A stretch of 64,000 nt of DNA from positions 6,882,001 to 6,946,000 of the forward strand of contig NZ_CP108053.1 of NCBI RefSeq assembly GCF_036173105.1, read 5' to 3'. The DNA is from Streptomyces sp. NBC_00287. GTDB taxonomy: Bacteria; Actinomycetota; Actinomycetes; Streptomycetales; Streptomycetaceae. How positions within the stretch are numbered: position 1 is the first letter of the stretch; every line of letters starts with the position of its first letter. The notes below the pieces were generated by a model. It searched no databases. It was not told the DNA's origin and saw nothing but the letters and a program-made list of their open reading frames with translations. The position numbers and the translations under genes are program-made. Positions 16,435 to 25,372 of the stretch are shown here, in pieces.

Positions 16435-17136
16435 ATGCCGTACGAACCACCTACTCACACCGTCGAGCGCTCACTCCGCGCCACGACCGGAGCGAAGATC
16501 ATTGCCGGTGTCGACGAGGTGGGGCGCGGCGCCTGGGCCGGGCCCGTCACCGTCTGCGCGGCGATCACCGGACTGCGTCGGCCCCCGGAGGGGCTCACCG
16601 ACTCCAAACTGCTGACCGTCAAACGGCGGACCGAGCTCGCCGTGACGCTGCGGGCGTGGGTGACGTCGTACGCCCTGGGGCATGCCTCGCCGGAGGAGAT
16701 CGACGATCTGGGGATGACGGCCGCACTGCGACTGGCCGCGGTGCGCGCCCTGGAGGAGCTGCCGGTCCGTCCCGACGCGGTGATCCTCGACGGCAAGCAC
16801 GACTACCTCGGGAACCCCTGGAAGGTCCGTACGGTGATCAAGGGCGACCAGTCCTGCGTCGCGGTCGCGGCGGCTTCGGTGATCGCCAAGGTTCAGCGCG
16901 ACAAAATGATGGCCGAACTGGGTATCGACCATGCAGACTTCGGTTTTGCGGACAATGCCGGGTATCCGTCGCCCGTGCACAAGGCCGCACTGGAGGAGCG
17001 GGGACCCACCCCGTACCACCGCTTGTCGTGGGCGTATCTTGATGCGCTGCCCCAGTGGCGGCACCTCAAGAAGGTCCGCAGCTGGGCGGAACGGAGTGTT
17101 CCAGAGATCGAGGGGCAGCTCGGCTTCGATTTCTGA
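16435..17136 (+). CDS. rnhB: Ribonuclease HII
   Basis: RNase HII cuts RNA-DNA hybrids and single ribonucleotides left in DNA. The 233-residue protein has the catalytic motif GVDEVGRG with D27 and E28, a third acidic residue D119 in VILDGKHDYLG, and the KGDQSCVAVAAASVIAKVQRD block carrying the fourth. The ATG at 16435 gives the usual family length; an upstream in-frame codon overlaps the TetR gene. It follows tetR by seven bases but may have its own promoter. Confidence 0.95.
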   Translation: MPYEPPTHTVERSLRATTGAKIIAGVDEVGRGAWAGPVTVCAAITGLRRPPEGLTDSKLLTVKRRTELAVTLRAWVTSYALGHASPEEIDDLGMTAALRLAAVRALEELPVRPDAVILDGKHDYLGNPWKVRTVIKGDQSCVAVAAASVIAKVQRDKMMAELGIDHADFGFADNAGYPSPVHKAALEERGPTPYHRLSWAYLDALPQWRHLKKVRSWAERSVPEIEGQLGFDF

Positions 17137-17204
17137 CCGTTTCGTTCGCACTCATGTGCCACCCGTTCACGTGAGCCGCACCAACGTTTGATAAATATCA
17201 GCCC

Positions 17205-17843
17205 ATGCCTCTCATTCCCGAGGAGCCTCAGATTCACGAGAGTGCCCAGGGTCCCCGCGCCACGCCGGCCAGTGGCCGCACCGCGCCGACCCCCCGCCCC
17301 GTACCCGGTCCGCGTCCCGCGGCTCCGTCGCGTCCCGGCCGTCCCGGGCCCCCGCGGCCCACGGCGCCGGCGCAACGCACGCCCCGAGACACGGCCGCGG
17401 CCAAGCCCGGACTGTCCGGTCCGCCTGCCCCCGTCTCCGCACCGGCTGCGGCGACTCCGCAGATCCAGCTGATCCCGGCCTCGGCCGAGGGTGCGCTGGA
17501 CGCTGCCGAGGAAGCCGTCGACCTGTTGCTGGAGTCGGGCCGTCCCCCCGGTGACGTGCTGGTGATCACCACCGGCGAACAGCACCCGTGGGCTGCCCAC
17601 GAACTGTCCTTCGGTGAAGCCTCCTACTGGGCCCAGCACGACGCGGGCGACGACGTCTTCTACACGGACGCCGCCGTCGCGAGCCGCGCGGCCTCGCGTG
17701 CCGTCGTCGTGGTCGCCGTCAACGGCGGATCCGACGCCGCTGCCGCCACCGCCCTGCCCCTGGCCCTCGGCCGGGCCGGCGCCCTGCTGATCGTCTGCGG
17801 GGACCCGCAGCAGATCAACTCGGTGCTGGGCGCGGGCGTCTGA
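17205..17843 (+). CDS. Conserved protein of unknown function with Pro-rich N-terminus
   Basis: A 212-residue protein I do not recognise. Residues 1-85 are Pro/Arg/Ala-rich and probably disordered. The C-terminal half is compact: DVLVITTGEQHPWAAHE, then DDVFYTDAAVASRAASRAV, VVVVAVNG and ALLIVCGDPQQ. The order and spacing loosely resemble the C-terminal lobe of superfamily 1 helicases, without Walker A. The ATG lacks a Shine-Dalgarno, and an AT-rich GATAAATAT sits just upstream, so the mRNA may be leaderless. The next gene is on the opposite strand and convergent. Confidence 0.7.
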   Translation: MPLIPEEPQIHESAQGPRATPASGRTAPTPRPVPGPRPAAPSRPGRPGPPRPTAPAQRTPRDTAAAKPGLSGPPAPVSAPAAATPQIQLIPASAEGALDAAEEAVDLLLESGRPPGDVLVITTGEQHPWAAHELSFGEASYWAQHDAGDDVFYTDAAVASRAASRAVVVVAVNGGSDAAAATALPLALGRAGALLIVCGDPQQINSVLGAGV

Positions 17844-18047
17844 GCCGCTTCCGGTTCGTCCGGGGCGGTCGGTGGCCCGGGTGCAGCCGAGGCGGTACCA
17901 GCACGGTGGGGACCTCGGCGTGCCCGCGTGAGCGCTCGCCCGGTTCGACGCTGTCACCATGGGGTGCTTCGGCGCGCGGGTCGGCCGGTCTTCCCGGGGG
18001 CGTACGAGTGCCGCAATCGGCGGGGAAACGTTCCGTCGGTGCTGGGC

Positions 18048-18674
18048 TCAGCGGGCCGCCGCGCGGCGCAGGAGGTCCGAGGCGGCGCCGCCGGTGCGGG
18101 GGAGCGGGGGCGGTGACTCGGAGGTGGCGAACGGTTCCGGCGCGGAGTCCACGTTCGGGCGACGGCCGCCACGCCCTTCACCGAGGACCTGCCAGCCGTC
18201 CCGGGTCAGCGTGATGTACGCGCCGCAGCGCAGGCCGTGCAGCGTGCAGGCGTCACGCAGGCCCCACATCCACGCTCCGTCCTCCTCCGTCCAACGCGCG
18301 TCGCCCTCACGGCAGTAGAGCAGGACGGCGGTGCGCACGGGGGTGCGGCGGCGCAGGTCGTGCGGGATGACCCGGCGCAACTGGTCGAGCAGGACATTGC
18401 GGAACATCCAGCCGTCGGCCGGGCTGGTCCGGCGGGTGAACGAGGCGCTCGCCCGGAGACGCTCGTCCGGGTCGAGGACGGCCACGATCGCGGTCGCCGG
18501 CTCGGGGCGGTGGCGGGAGTGCAGTCCGCTGACGACCTCACGGGGGTTACGCAGCAGAGGGATCCCGGCGGCGGCCCATTCCGCGGGCTCCAGCACGCGG
18601 CCCAGTGTGGTGGCGGACAGGTCGCTGGAGGTCGACGTGGATGCCGCGGGGGACGGAGCGAATCCGAAGGTCAC
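18048..18674 (-). CDS. Conserved hypothetical protein
   Basis: A 208-residue protein of unknown function, convergent with the previous gene and divergent from recQ. It begins MTFGFAPSPAASTSTSS, has no signal peptide or membrane segment, and is compact between ~25 and 165 (LEPAEWAAAGIPLLRNPREV, then AIVAVLDPDERLRASASFTR, VLLYCREGD, ARWTEEDGAWMWGLRDACT, CGAYITLT). The C-terminal 40 residues are Pro/Ser/Gly-rich. Codon usage is like that of its neighbours, so it is probably a real gene. No family is assigned. Confidence 0.68.
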   Translation of the reverse strand: MTFGFAPSPAASTSTSSDLSATTLGRVLEPAEWAAAGIPLLRNPREVVSGLHSRHRPEPATAIVAVLDPDERLRASASFTRRTSPADGWMFRNVLLDQLRRVIPHDLRRRTPVRTAVLLYCREGDARWTEEDGAWMWGLRDACTLHGLRCGAYITLTRDGWQVLGEGRGGRRPNVDSAPEPFATSESPPPLPRTGGAASDLLRRAAAR

Positions 18675-18944
18675 GGTCCTCCCTTCGGCTACGCGCCCAC
18701 ACTGCGGGCGGGGTGGAATCGGGGGACGCGCACCGCAGCGGAGCCCTGCCGGACCACGGGCGAGCCGTGCGGGGAGCGGACCTCAATTCTTCCTGTCGAA
18801 CTTGGTTGCGGCAACGAGCAATTGGGACGACCGACCGATATAGGACGGTAGGCGTTTTATATCCCTACCCATTGCGTCACCTGGTGACGCGTGGGGCACG
18901 AAGCTCTTTGGAGGGGATGAAGAGGGGGGAGCGGGTGAACGGCT

Positions 18945-18967
18945 GGTTCTGTGCGTCGTACAGAACC
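18945..18967. promoter_or_regulatory. Dyad between the hypothetical gene and recQ
   Basis: GGTTCTGT and ACAGAACC are perfect 8-base inverted arms around a 7-base centre, about 90 bp upstream of recQ. It could be an operator or an mRNA hairpin. The rest of 18675-19053 holds no gene. Confidence 0.55.
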
Positions 18968-19024
18968 GTCCGCCCCGTAAACCTCGCTGTCGACGACCTC
19001 GGTCGATGTCCCTCCGGTGGCTGA

Positions 19025-19047
19025 CTGTCAGTGCCATCGGGTTGCAT
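19025..19047 (+). promoter_or_regulatory. RecA-NDp/PafBC-like promoter of recQ
   Basis: CTGTCAGTG, eight bases, then TTGCAT. The left box has one mismatch to TTGTCRGTG, the spacer is exactly the consensus length, and the -10 keeps the first and last T. The recQ ATG follows six bases later, so transcription would be leaderless. Confidence 0.6.
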
Positions 19048-19053
19048 GGGGGC

Positions 19054-21213
19054 ATGGACGAACTGGAACTCCGTGCCGAAGCCGATGCCATCCTCGGGCA
19101 GCTCGTGGGCGACCCAGGAGGAGCGGCGCGCCTGCGGGAGGACCAGTGGCAGGCGGTCGCCGCTCTGGTGCGCGAGCGTCGGCGCGCGCTGGTGGTGCAG
19201 CGCACCGGCTGGGGCAAGTCGGCCGTGTACTTCGTCGCCACCGCCCTGCTGCGCCGACGCGGCTCAGGACCGACGGTGATCGTCTCGCCGCTGCTGGCGC
19301 TGATGCGCAACCAGGTCGAGGCGGCGCAGCGGGCCGGCATCCGGGCGCGCACGATCAACTCCGCCAACCAGGAGGAGTGGGATGCCATCCACGAGGAGGT
19401 CGAGCGCGGCGAGACCGATGTGCTCCTGGTGAGCCCGGAGCGCCTCAACTCCGTCGACTTCCGCGACCAGATGCTGCCCAAGCTGGCGGCCACGACGGGA
19501 CTGCTGGTCGTCGACGAGGCGCACTGCATCTCCGACTGGGGCCATGACTTCCGCCCGGACTACCGTCGGCTGCGGGCGATGCTGGCCGAGCTCGCTCCCG
19601 GCGTCCCGGTGCTGGCCACGACCGCGACGGCCAACGCGCGCGTGACGGCCGATGTGGCCGAGCAGCTGGGAACCGGCGCCGGCGAGGCCCTGGTGCTGCG
19701 CGGTCCGCTGGACCGGGAGAGCCTGCGCCTCGGCGTGGTCCAACTGCCGGATGCCGCACACCGATTGGGCTGGTTGGCTGAGCACCTGGACGAACTGCCT
19801 GGATCGGGGATCATCTACACCCTCACCGTGGCCGCCGCCGAGGAGGCCACCGCCTTCCTGCGGCAGCGCGGCTTCCCCGTGGCCTCCTACACGGGGCGAA
19901 CGGAGAACGCGGACCGCCTCCAGGCCGAGGAGGACCTGCTGGCGAACCGGGTGAAGGCGCTGGTGGCGACCTCGGCGCTCGGCATGGGCTTCGACAAACC
20001 GGACCTGGGCTTCGTGGTGCACCTCGGCTCACCCTCCTCGCCGATCGCCTACTACCAGCAGGTCGGACGGGCCGGCCGAGGCGTCGCCCACGCCGACGTG
20101 CTCCTGCTGCCGGGCAAGGAGGACGAGGCCATCTGGCGCTACTTCGCCGACACCGCCTTCCCGCCCGAGACCCAGGTCCGCCAGACCCTCTCGGCCCTCG
20201 CCGGCGCCGGACGGCCACTGTCCGTGCCCGCGCTGGAAGCGGTCGTGGACCTACGGCGCAGCCGGCTCGAGACCATGCTGAAGGTGCTGGACGTCGACGG
20301 CGCGGTCAAGCGGGTCAAGGGCGGCTGGATCGCCACCGGAGCCGACTGGGTGTACGACACCGAGCGCTATGCGTGGGTCGCGCGCCAGCGGGCCGCCGAG
20401 CAACAGGCCATGCGTGACTACGTCGGCACGTCCGGCTGCCGGATGGAGTTCCTGCGGCGACAGCTGGACGACGAGGGCGCGACCGCGTGCGGCCGCTGCG
20501 ACAACTGCGCGGGCCCCTGGGCGGATTCCAGTGTTACGGCGGAGGCACTGACGGGAGCGACCAAGGAACTGGACCGTCCCGGTGTGGAGGTCGAGCCGCG
20601 CCGGATGTGGCCCACGGGAATGCCCGCCCTGGGCATCGAGCTCAAGGGCCGTATCCCCGCCGGGGAACAGTGCTCCACCGGGCGCGCCCTGGGGCGGCTC
20701 TCGGACATCGGCTGGGGCAACCGCCTGCGGCCACTGCTGGCCGAGAACGCGCCGGACGGCCCGGTCCCCGACGATGTCCTACGGGCGGCTGTGGCCGTGC
20801 TCGCCGACTGGGCGCGATCTCCTGGCGGTTGGGCGTCGGGTGCCCCTGATGCCCCGGCTCGGCCGGTGGGAGTCGTCGCGGTGCCCTCCCTGACGCGCCC
20901 ACGGTTGGTGGGCACGCTGGCCCAGGGGATCGCGGACATCGGGCGGCTGCCGTTCCTCGGCACGCTGACCTACACCGGGCCGGGCGGCGCGCACACAGTG
21001 CGTCGCAGCAACTCCGCGCAACGGCTCAGGGCACTGTCCGGCGCGTTCAGCGTCTCCGGGGAACTTGCGGGGGCCCTGGCGAGCTCTCCTGGCCCGGTGC
21101 TGCTCGTCGATGACTACACCGACTCCGGCTGGACCCTGGCGGTCGCGGCCCGTCTGCTGCGGCGGGCGGGTAGTGGGGAGGTCCTTCCGCTGGTGCTTGC
21201 GGCGGCGGGCTGA
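19054..21213 (+). CDS. recQ: RecQ-family ATP-dependent DNA helicase with C-terminal phosphoribosyltransferase-like domain
   Basis: A 719-residue RecQ-type 3'-5' helicase for replication and repair. Walker A is RTGWGKSAVYF (about 50-60), and the DEAH box is VVDEAHCISDWGHDFRPDY. The motor ends with ALGMGFDKPDLGFVVH and QQVGRAGRG, followed by the RecQ zinc-binding region (GCRMEFLRRQL, then CGRCDNCAG). The last ~200 residues differ from classical RecQ and end in VLLVDDYTDSGWTLAVA, which is the PRPP-binding loop pattern of ComF-like phosphoribosyltransferases. The ATG at 19054 fits the damage-type promoter and leaderless geometry; an open extension upstream runs through that promoter. Bacterial RecQ-PRTase fusions are known but little studied. 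Confidence 0.92.
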   Translation: MDELELRAEADAILGQLVGDPGGAARLREDQWQAVAALVRERRRALVVQRTGWGKSAVYFVATALLRRRGSGPTVIVSPLLALMRNQVEAAQRAGIRARTINSANQEEWDAIHEEVERGETDVLLVSPERLNSVDFRDQMLPKLAATTGLLVVDEAHCISDWGHDFRPDYRRLRAMLAELAPGVPVLATTATANARVTADVAEQLGTGAGEALVLRGPLDRESLRLGVVQLPDAAHRLGWLAEHLDELPGSGIIYTLTVAAAEEATAFLRQRGFPVASYTGRTENADRLQAEEDLLANRVKALVATSALGMGFDKPDLGFVVHLGSPSSPIAYYQQVGRAGRGVAHADVLLLPGKEDEAIWRYFADTAFPPETQVRQTLSALAGAGRPLSVPALEAVVDLRRSRLETMLKVLDVDGAVKRVKGGWIATGADWVYDTERYAWVARQRAAEQQAMRDYVGTSGCRMEFLRRQLDDEGATACGRCDNCAGPWADSSVTAEALTGATKELDRPGVEVEPRRMWPTGMPALGIELKGRIPAGEQCSTGRALGRLSDIGWGNRLRPLLAENAPDGPVPDDVLRAAVAVLADWARSPGGWASGAPDAPARPVGVVAVPSLTRPRLVGTLAQGIADIGRLPFLGTLTYTGPGGAHTVRRSNSAQRLRALSGAFSVSGELAGALASSPGPVLLVDDYTDSGWTLAVAARLLRRAGSGEVLPLVLAAAG

Positions 21214-21362
21214 GCCGAGTCGAGCGGTCGACAAACTCGGCCGATCGGCCGCTCGGCCGCTCGGAACGCCGAGGGCGGCACCCCGGGGTGAATTGCCATG
21301 TCCCTGCTCGGAGTTATCCACAGGCTCAAGCGGAGGTTCGCAATCCGCGAGATCGTCAGGGC

Positions 21363-22835
21363 ATGACGAATCACGGCGAAAACGCTGGAAACCCTGAGAA
21401 CGCCGACATCGTGGGGCACGAGACGCACCCCGCGGACCAACTCGACTGCACCGCCTACGAAGGCCACGGCAGCGACCAGCAAGTCACGCTGCGCACCCCG
21501 GCCGAGCTGGCCGACGCGCTGCCGTATCTGCTCGGATACCGGCCCGAGGACAGCATCGTGCTGGTCGCCCTGCACGACCGGGACGGCCGCGGCCGCTTCG
21601 GCGGACGGGCCCGGCTCGGCATCCCCACCAACCCGGACGACTGGCCCTCCGCGGCACGGCAGTTGGCCCAAGGCCTGGTCACGGGCAGCGAACGCCGCGG
21701 CGCCCGCCCCGAGCAGATGGTGGCGTACGTCTGCAAGGAGCCCGCACCCGGCGAGTCCGGCCGACAGATCATGGAACGCCTGCGGCCGCTGGCGCAGAAG
21801 CTGCGCATCGAATGCGGCCACCTCGACGTACCGGTGATCGAGGCCCTGTGCATCTCGGAGGGCCGCTTCTGGTCGTACTGCTGTGGGAACGAGGGCTGTT
21901 GCCCGTCCGACGGCACCCCGATGGGCCTGCCAGGCACCTCGGTCCTGGCCGCGGCCGCCACCTACGCCGGGCTCCAGGTACGAGGCACCCTGCGTGAGCT
22001 GCGGGCCCGGCTGTTCCCCTGGGAGAACGCGGCCGCCCTTGAACAGGAAATCGCCCTGGACACCGCCAGCATGGCCCTCGTCCCACGCATCCTCGACGAG
22101 ACAAGCCGCGCGACGGTTGCCGAGGAGACCCTGGAACTTGCGGGTCAGGTCATGGGGCGCCTCGCCGGAGCATCACCCGTCTCCGGCACGCTCACCGCGG
22201 ACCTCCGCGACGACCAACTGCTCACCCATGACGAAGCGGCCCTGCTCATCCTCGGCCTGCAGGACCGTACGACGCGCGACCGCGCCGCCGAGTGGATGGA
22301 GGGCGACGAGGCCGCCCCCGCCCTGCGCCTGTGGCGAGCACTGGCCCGCCGCTGCGTCGGCCCCTACGGCGAGCATGCCGCGGCGCCGCTCACCCTCGCC
22401 GGCTGGGTCGCCTGGTCCACGGGCGACGAACTGGAGGCCCGCGAGGCACTCGCCATGGCCCTCGGCGCGGACCCCGACTACCTCTTTGCCCGCCTCCTGC
22501 ACCAGGCCTGCAACGAGGGACTGGACCCGGAGTCCATCCGCCGCTGCCTGCGCGCGGAACGCACGGACCGGAGGCCCACGGGGACGACTGAGGAGCCGGC
22601 TCGCAGGCGCCGTGCCCGGTCTGCCGCCCCGGCCGACAGCACGTCGCCCCGACCGGCCGGCAGGTCAGGCCGCCAGTCCGGGACGAGGGTGCCGCGCCCG
22701 CGTACGCCGGTGGGCGGCACGCACCCCGGCTCCCACCCCGGCTCCACACGAAAGCCCCGGACCACGCGTGCCCAGGGCAGGCGGCGCGGCGCATGCCAGG
22801 AAGGGACGAACACCGGAACCGAGGGGGAGTCGTGA
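21363..22835 (+). CDS. DUF4192 family protein
   Basis: A 490-residue actinobacterial protein of unknown function. The DUF4192 signature LPYLLGYRPEDSIVLVAL is near residue 50, followed by a region with a conserved cysteine cluster (SYCCGNEGCC, ~160) and a helical repeat-like section to ~400 (LAGWVAWSTGDELEAREALAMALGADPDY). The last ~80 residues are Arg/Pro/Gly-rich and probably disordered. The start is ATG with AGGG close upstream. A GTG for a longer version of the next gene overlaps its stop by four bases. Confidence 0.88.
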   Translation: MTNHGENAGNPENADIVGHETHPADQLDCTAYEGHGSDQQVTLRTPAELADALPYLLGYRPEDSIVLVALHDRDGRGRFGGRARLGIPTNPDDWPSAARQLAQGLVTGSERRGARPEQMVAYVCKEPAPGESGRQIMERLRPLAQKLRIECGHLDVPVIEALCISEGRFWSYCCGNEGCCPSDGTPMGLPGTSVLAAAATYAGLQVRGTLRELRARLFPWENAAALEQEIALDTASMALVPRILDETSRATVAEETLELAGQVMGRLAGASPVSGTLTADLRDDQLLTHDEAALLILGLQDRTTRDRAAEWMEGDEAAPALRLWRALARRCVGPYGEHAAAPLTLAGWVAWSTGDELEAREALAMALGADPDYLFARLLHQACNEGLDPESIRRCLRAERTDRRPTGTTEEPARRRRARSAAPADSTSPRPAGRSGRQSGTRVPRPRTPVGGTHPGSHPGSTRKPRTTRAQGRRRGACQEGTNTGTEGES

Positions 22836-23026
22836 TCAAGTGCGACCCGCATCCCGGCCGGCCCCATTCGGCCGCACCCGGGCGTGACCCCGAGGAGCGT
22901 CGCCCCGTTCACCTGAGTGGCGGAACGCCTGGACGGGCCGTGCCGTCGACCTGCCCAGGTACCCCCGGATCCCCCACCCGGCGCCGAACACGCCCGAGGC
23001 GCACAGAGCGCAGAGGAAGCCGCCCC

Positions 23027-25141
23027 ATGCACCAGCCGACTCCGCCCTCCGCCGCCGACCACAACCGCCCGCCCGCTGCCCGGCCCACACCACCCTTCGG
23101 ACCGGGCGGGCCACCACCCCCCACGGTCGGAGCGGCCGGAGGCGAACCCCGAAAGGCGGCTTCCCTCCCACCCCCGCAGCCCCGCCGTCCCTCCGACCTT
23201 CCCCCTGTCCACACCGCCCTGATCTGCGTCGCCCTCCCAGGCCTCGCCATCTCCCCGGAACAAGGCCAGCTGACCGGCCGAGGCCTCGAGGGCTTCTACC
23301 GAGCAGGCCGGCGCGTACTCTCCCGGTGCCAGGTGCGCGTCGCCGGACGCGAACCCCTCCCCGTGCACGCCCGGATGACCGCGGCGGACCGAGCCCGCTT
23401 CGTCGGAACCCTCCGCGCCTCCCCGGAGGCGGGCCCCGACCCGGACGTCGTCGTCGAGCGCATCCGCCACGCGGACGGCACCGAGCGGATCACCCTCCAC
23501 AGCGCAGCCTCTCGCCCCCTGCGCCTGCCGGTCGAGGTCGCCCTCGGCACCGACCTGGCCGACCTGGGAGCCATCGCGTCCGGCAGAACCGGCCCCGAAC
23601 TGCCCGCCAGCGTCCACGACTCCGGCCTGCGCTGGACCTGCCCTTCGGGGAACTCGGCCGTCACGGCCGACCCCCCGCCCACCGACGCCCTGGCCTCCGC
23701 GGGCCTGCTGCGCTGGGAGTTCGCGCTGCCCCCGGGCGGCAGCGCGAGCGTGGAGCTACGGGTACGGCCGGACGCAGCTGGACCCGTCCGGGCCGTGGGC
23801 CGAACATCGGCGACTACCCCGCTGGCCCCCGCCCGCGCCGCAGGCGACCACCCCGGCGTCCAGCCACTGCTGCACACCTGCATCGAAGACCTCCAGGCCC
23901 TGCTGCTGCGCGACCCTGCCCACCCCACCGATACCCACCTCGCCGCCGGAGCCCCCTGGCGATGCGGGCTGGCGCCAGCCGAAGCGCTGGCCGCCGCCCG
24001 GATGACGCTCCCCCTCGGCACCCGGCTCGCCGCCGGCACCCTGCGCACCCTGGCCCGCACCCAGCTCACGGCACCCGGACCGCGGTCCGGCATGATCCCG
24101 GGGCCACGCCGGGACGCGGGCACCCATCTGCCACCGAGCTGCACGGCCACCGAAGCCACCCTGCTCTTCCCGACACTTCTCGCCGAAGCCCGCCACTGGG
24201 GGCTTCCGGAGAAGGAGACGGAAGAACTGCTTCCAGCCGCCGAGAACTGCCTGACCTGGCTGCGGACGGCCGTGGGCGACGACACATACCTCTGCGACCC
24301 CCACCCCGGCGGGCCACAGCGCTGCGAAACCCAGGCGCACGCCCACCGCGCGGCGCTGCTCGGCGCCGAGCTGCTCGACGCCTACGGCAGACCGGGCGGC
24401 GCCGGGCTGCGGCAGCGGGCGACGAGTCTGCGGACCGCCTTCCAGCGGGACTTCTGGATCGACGCCCTGGGCGGCGGCCGACCCGCGGCGGCCCGCTCCC
24501 CGGACGGGCGGCTCGTACCGCACCTGGGCGCGGCCACCGCTCACCTTCTCGACACCGGCCTCCTGGGCGGCGGCCAACCGGCGCCCGGACTGCTCGACAA
24601 GGTGCAGACCGAGCAACTCGCCCGACTCCTCGGCGGCCCGGCGATGGACTCCGGCTGGGGCCTGCGCGGACTGGGCGCGAAGGAGGCGGGGTTCAACCCG
24701 TTCGGCCACCGCAGCGGCGCCGTACGGACCCACGAGACGGCTGTCGCCGTGGCCGGACTGATCGCCGCCGGATATGAGAAGGAAGCGAACGGGCTGCTGC
24801 GCGGAGCCATCGCGGCCGCCGAGGCATTCGGCCACCGGCTGCCGGAAATGTACGGCGGACAACAGCGCACCGACGGGGGCACGCCCCTCCCGCACCCGGC
24901 GGCCTGCCGCCCCGCCGCCACCGCCGCGGCGGCCGGGGTCCTGCTGCTGACCACCCTCGCCGGCATCCGCCCCGACGCCCCCGCGGGAACCGTCACCCTC
25001 CGCCCCGCCGCCGGCGCACCCCTCGGGGAGATCGTCCTCACCGGACTGAGAGTCGCGGGCGCCCCCTTCTCCGTACGGGTCGGCCGACTCGGCCTCGCCA
25101 TGGTCGAGGAGGCCGCCGACGGGCTGCAACTGGGAGTCTGA
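23027..25141 (+). CDS. Glycogen-debranching N-terminal domain protein (GH15-like six-hairpin fold)
   Basis: A 704-residue protein of the amylo-alpha-1,6-glucosidase-like group. It has an N-terminal sandwich domain (VARAGRRVLSRCQVRV-type region, here FYRAGRRVLSRCQVRVAG) and an alpha/alpha barrel with CGLAPAEALAAARMTLPLG, DSGWGLRGLG and FNPFGHRSGAVRTHETA. This fits a role in alpha-glucan trimming. The start is uncertain: ATG 23027 has GAGGAAG upstream, while GTG 22832 overlaps the previous stop as GTGA and has GGGGGAG, giving 65 more low-complexity residues. The 22836-23026 stretch holds nothing else. Activity is not proven; the substrate-binding acidic residues were not verified. Confidence 0.82.
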   Translation: MHQPTPPSAADHNRPPAARPTPPFGPGGPPPPTVGAAGGEPRKAASLPPPQPRRPSDLPPVHTALICVALPGLAISPEQGQLTGRGLEGFYRAGRRVLSRCQVRVAGREPLPVHARMTAADRARFVGTLRASPEAGPDPDVVVERIRHADGTERITLHSAASRPLRLPVEVALGTDLADLGAIASGRTGPELPASVHDSGLRWTCPSGNSAVTADPPPTDALASAGLLRWEFALPPGGSASVELRVRPDAAGPVRAVGRTSATTPLAPARAAGDHPGVQPLLHTCIEDLQALLLRDPAHPTDTHLAAGAPWRCGLAPAEALAAARMTLPLGTRLAAGTLRTLARTQLTAPGPRSGMIPGPRRDAGTHLPPSCTATEATLLFPTLLAEARHWGLPEKETEELLPAAENCLTWLRTAVGDDTYLCDPHPGGPQRCETQAHAHRAALLGAELLDAYGRPGGAGLRQRATSLRTAFQRDFWIDALGGGRPAAARSPDGRLVPHLGAATAHLLDTGLLGGGQPAPGLLDKVQTEQLARLLGGPAMDSGWGLRGLGAKEAGFNPFGHRSGAVRTHETAVAVAGLIAAGYEKEANGLLRGAIAAAEAFGHRLPEMYGGQQRTDGGTPLPHPAACRPAATAAAAGVLLLTTLAGIRPDAPAGTVTLRPAAGAPLGEIVLTGLRVAGAPFSVRVGRLGLAMVEEAADGLQLGV

Positions 25142-25194
25142 CCTCGCGCGACGGGCTACCGCACAGCGGACGGAGGACCGATCCCAGACCGAAA

Positions 25195-25315
25195 TCGATC
25201 AGCCGACGGACCTGCTGGACGACACACGGGCGACCAATGACGGACCCGACTCGATCAGCCGACGGACCGCCGGACGACACACAGACGACCGATCACGGAC
25301 CGACCTCGATCAACG
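25195..25315. repeat. Degenerate 55-56-bp tandem repeat
   Basis: TCGATCAGCCGACGGACC starts at 25195 and again at 25251, and a shorter TCGATCAACGG at 25306. The intervening sequence (GGACGACACAC...) is also repeated with changes. It lies in the gap before the Nudix gene; no gene is seen there. Confidence 0.75.
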
Positions 25316-25344
25316 GTCGATGCGACCGGCGAAGGGAGTGTTTA

Positions 25345-25366
25345 TCGTCAGGCAGACGACTATGAT
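25345..25366 (+). promoter_or_regulatory. Promoter and candidate operator of the Nudix regulator gene
   Basis: TCGTC-AGGCA-GACGA (25345-25359) is a perfect short dyad directly next to a -10 hexamer TATGAT (25361-25366). The ATG is six bases further on with no Shine-Dalgarno, so the mRNA is probably leaderless. The dyad would suit autoregulation by the encoded winged-helix protein. Confidence 0.6.
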
Positions 25367-25372
25367 CGCCGC

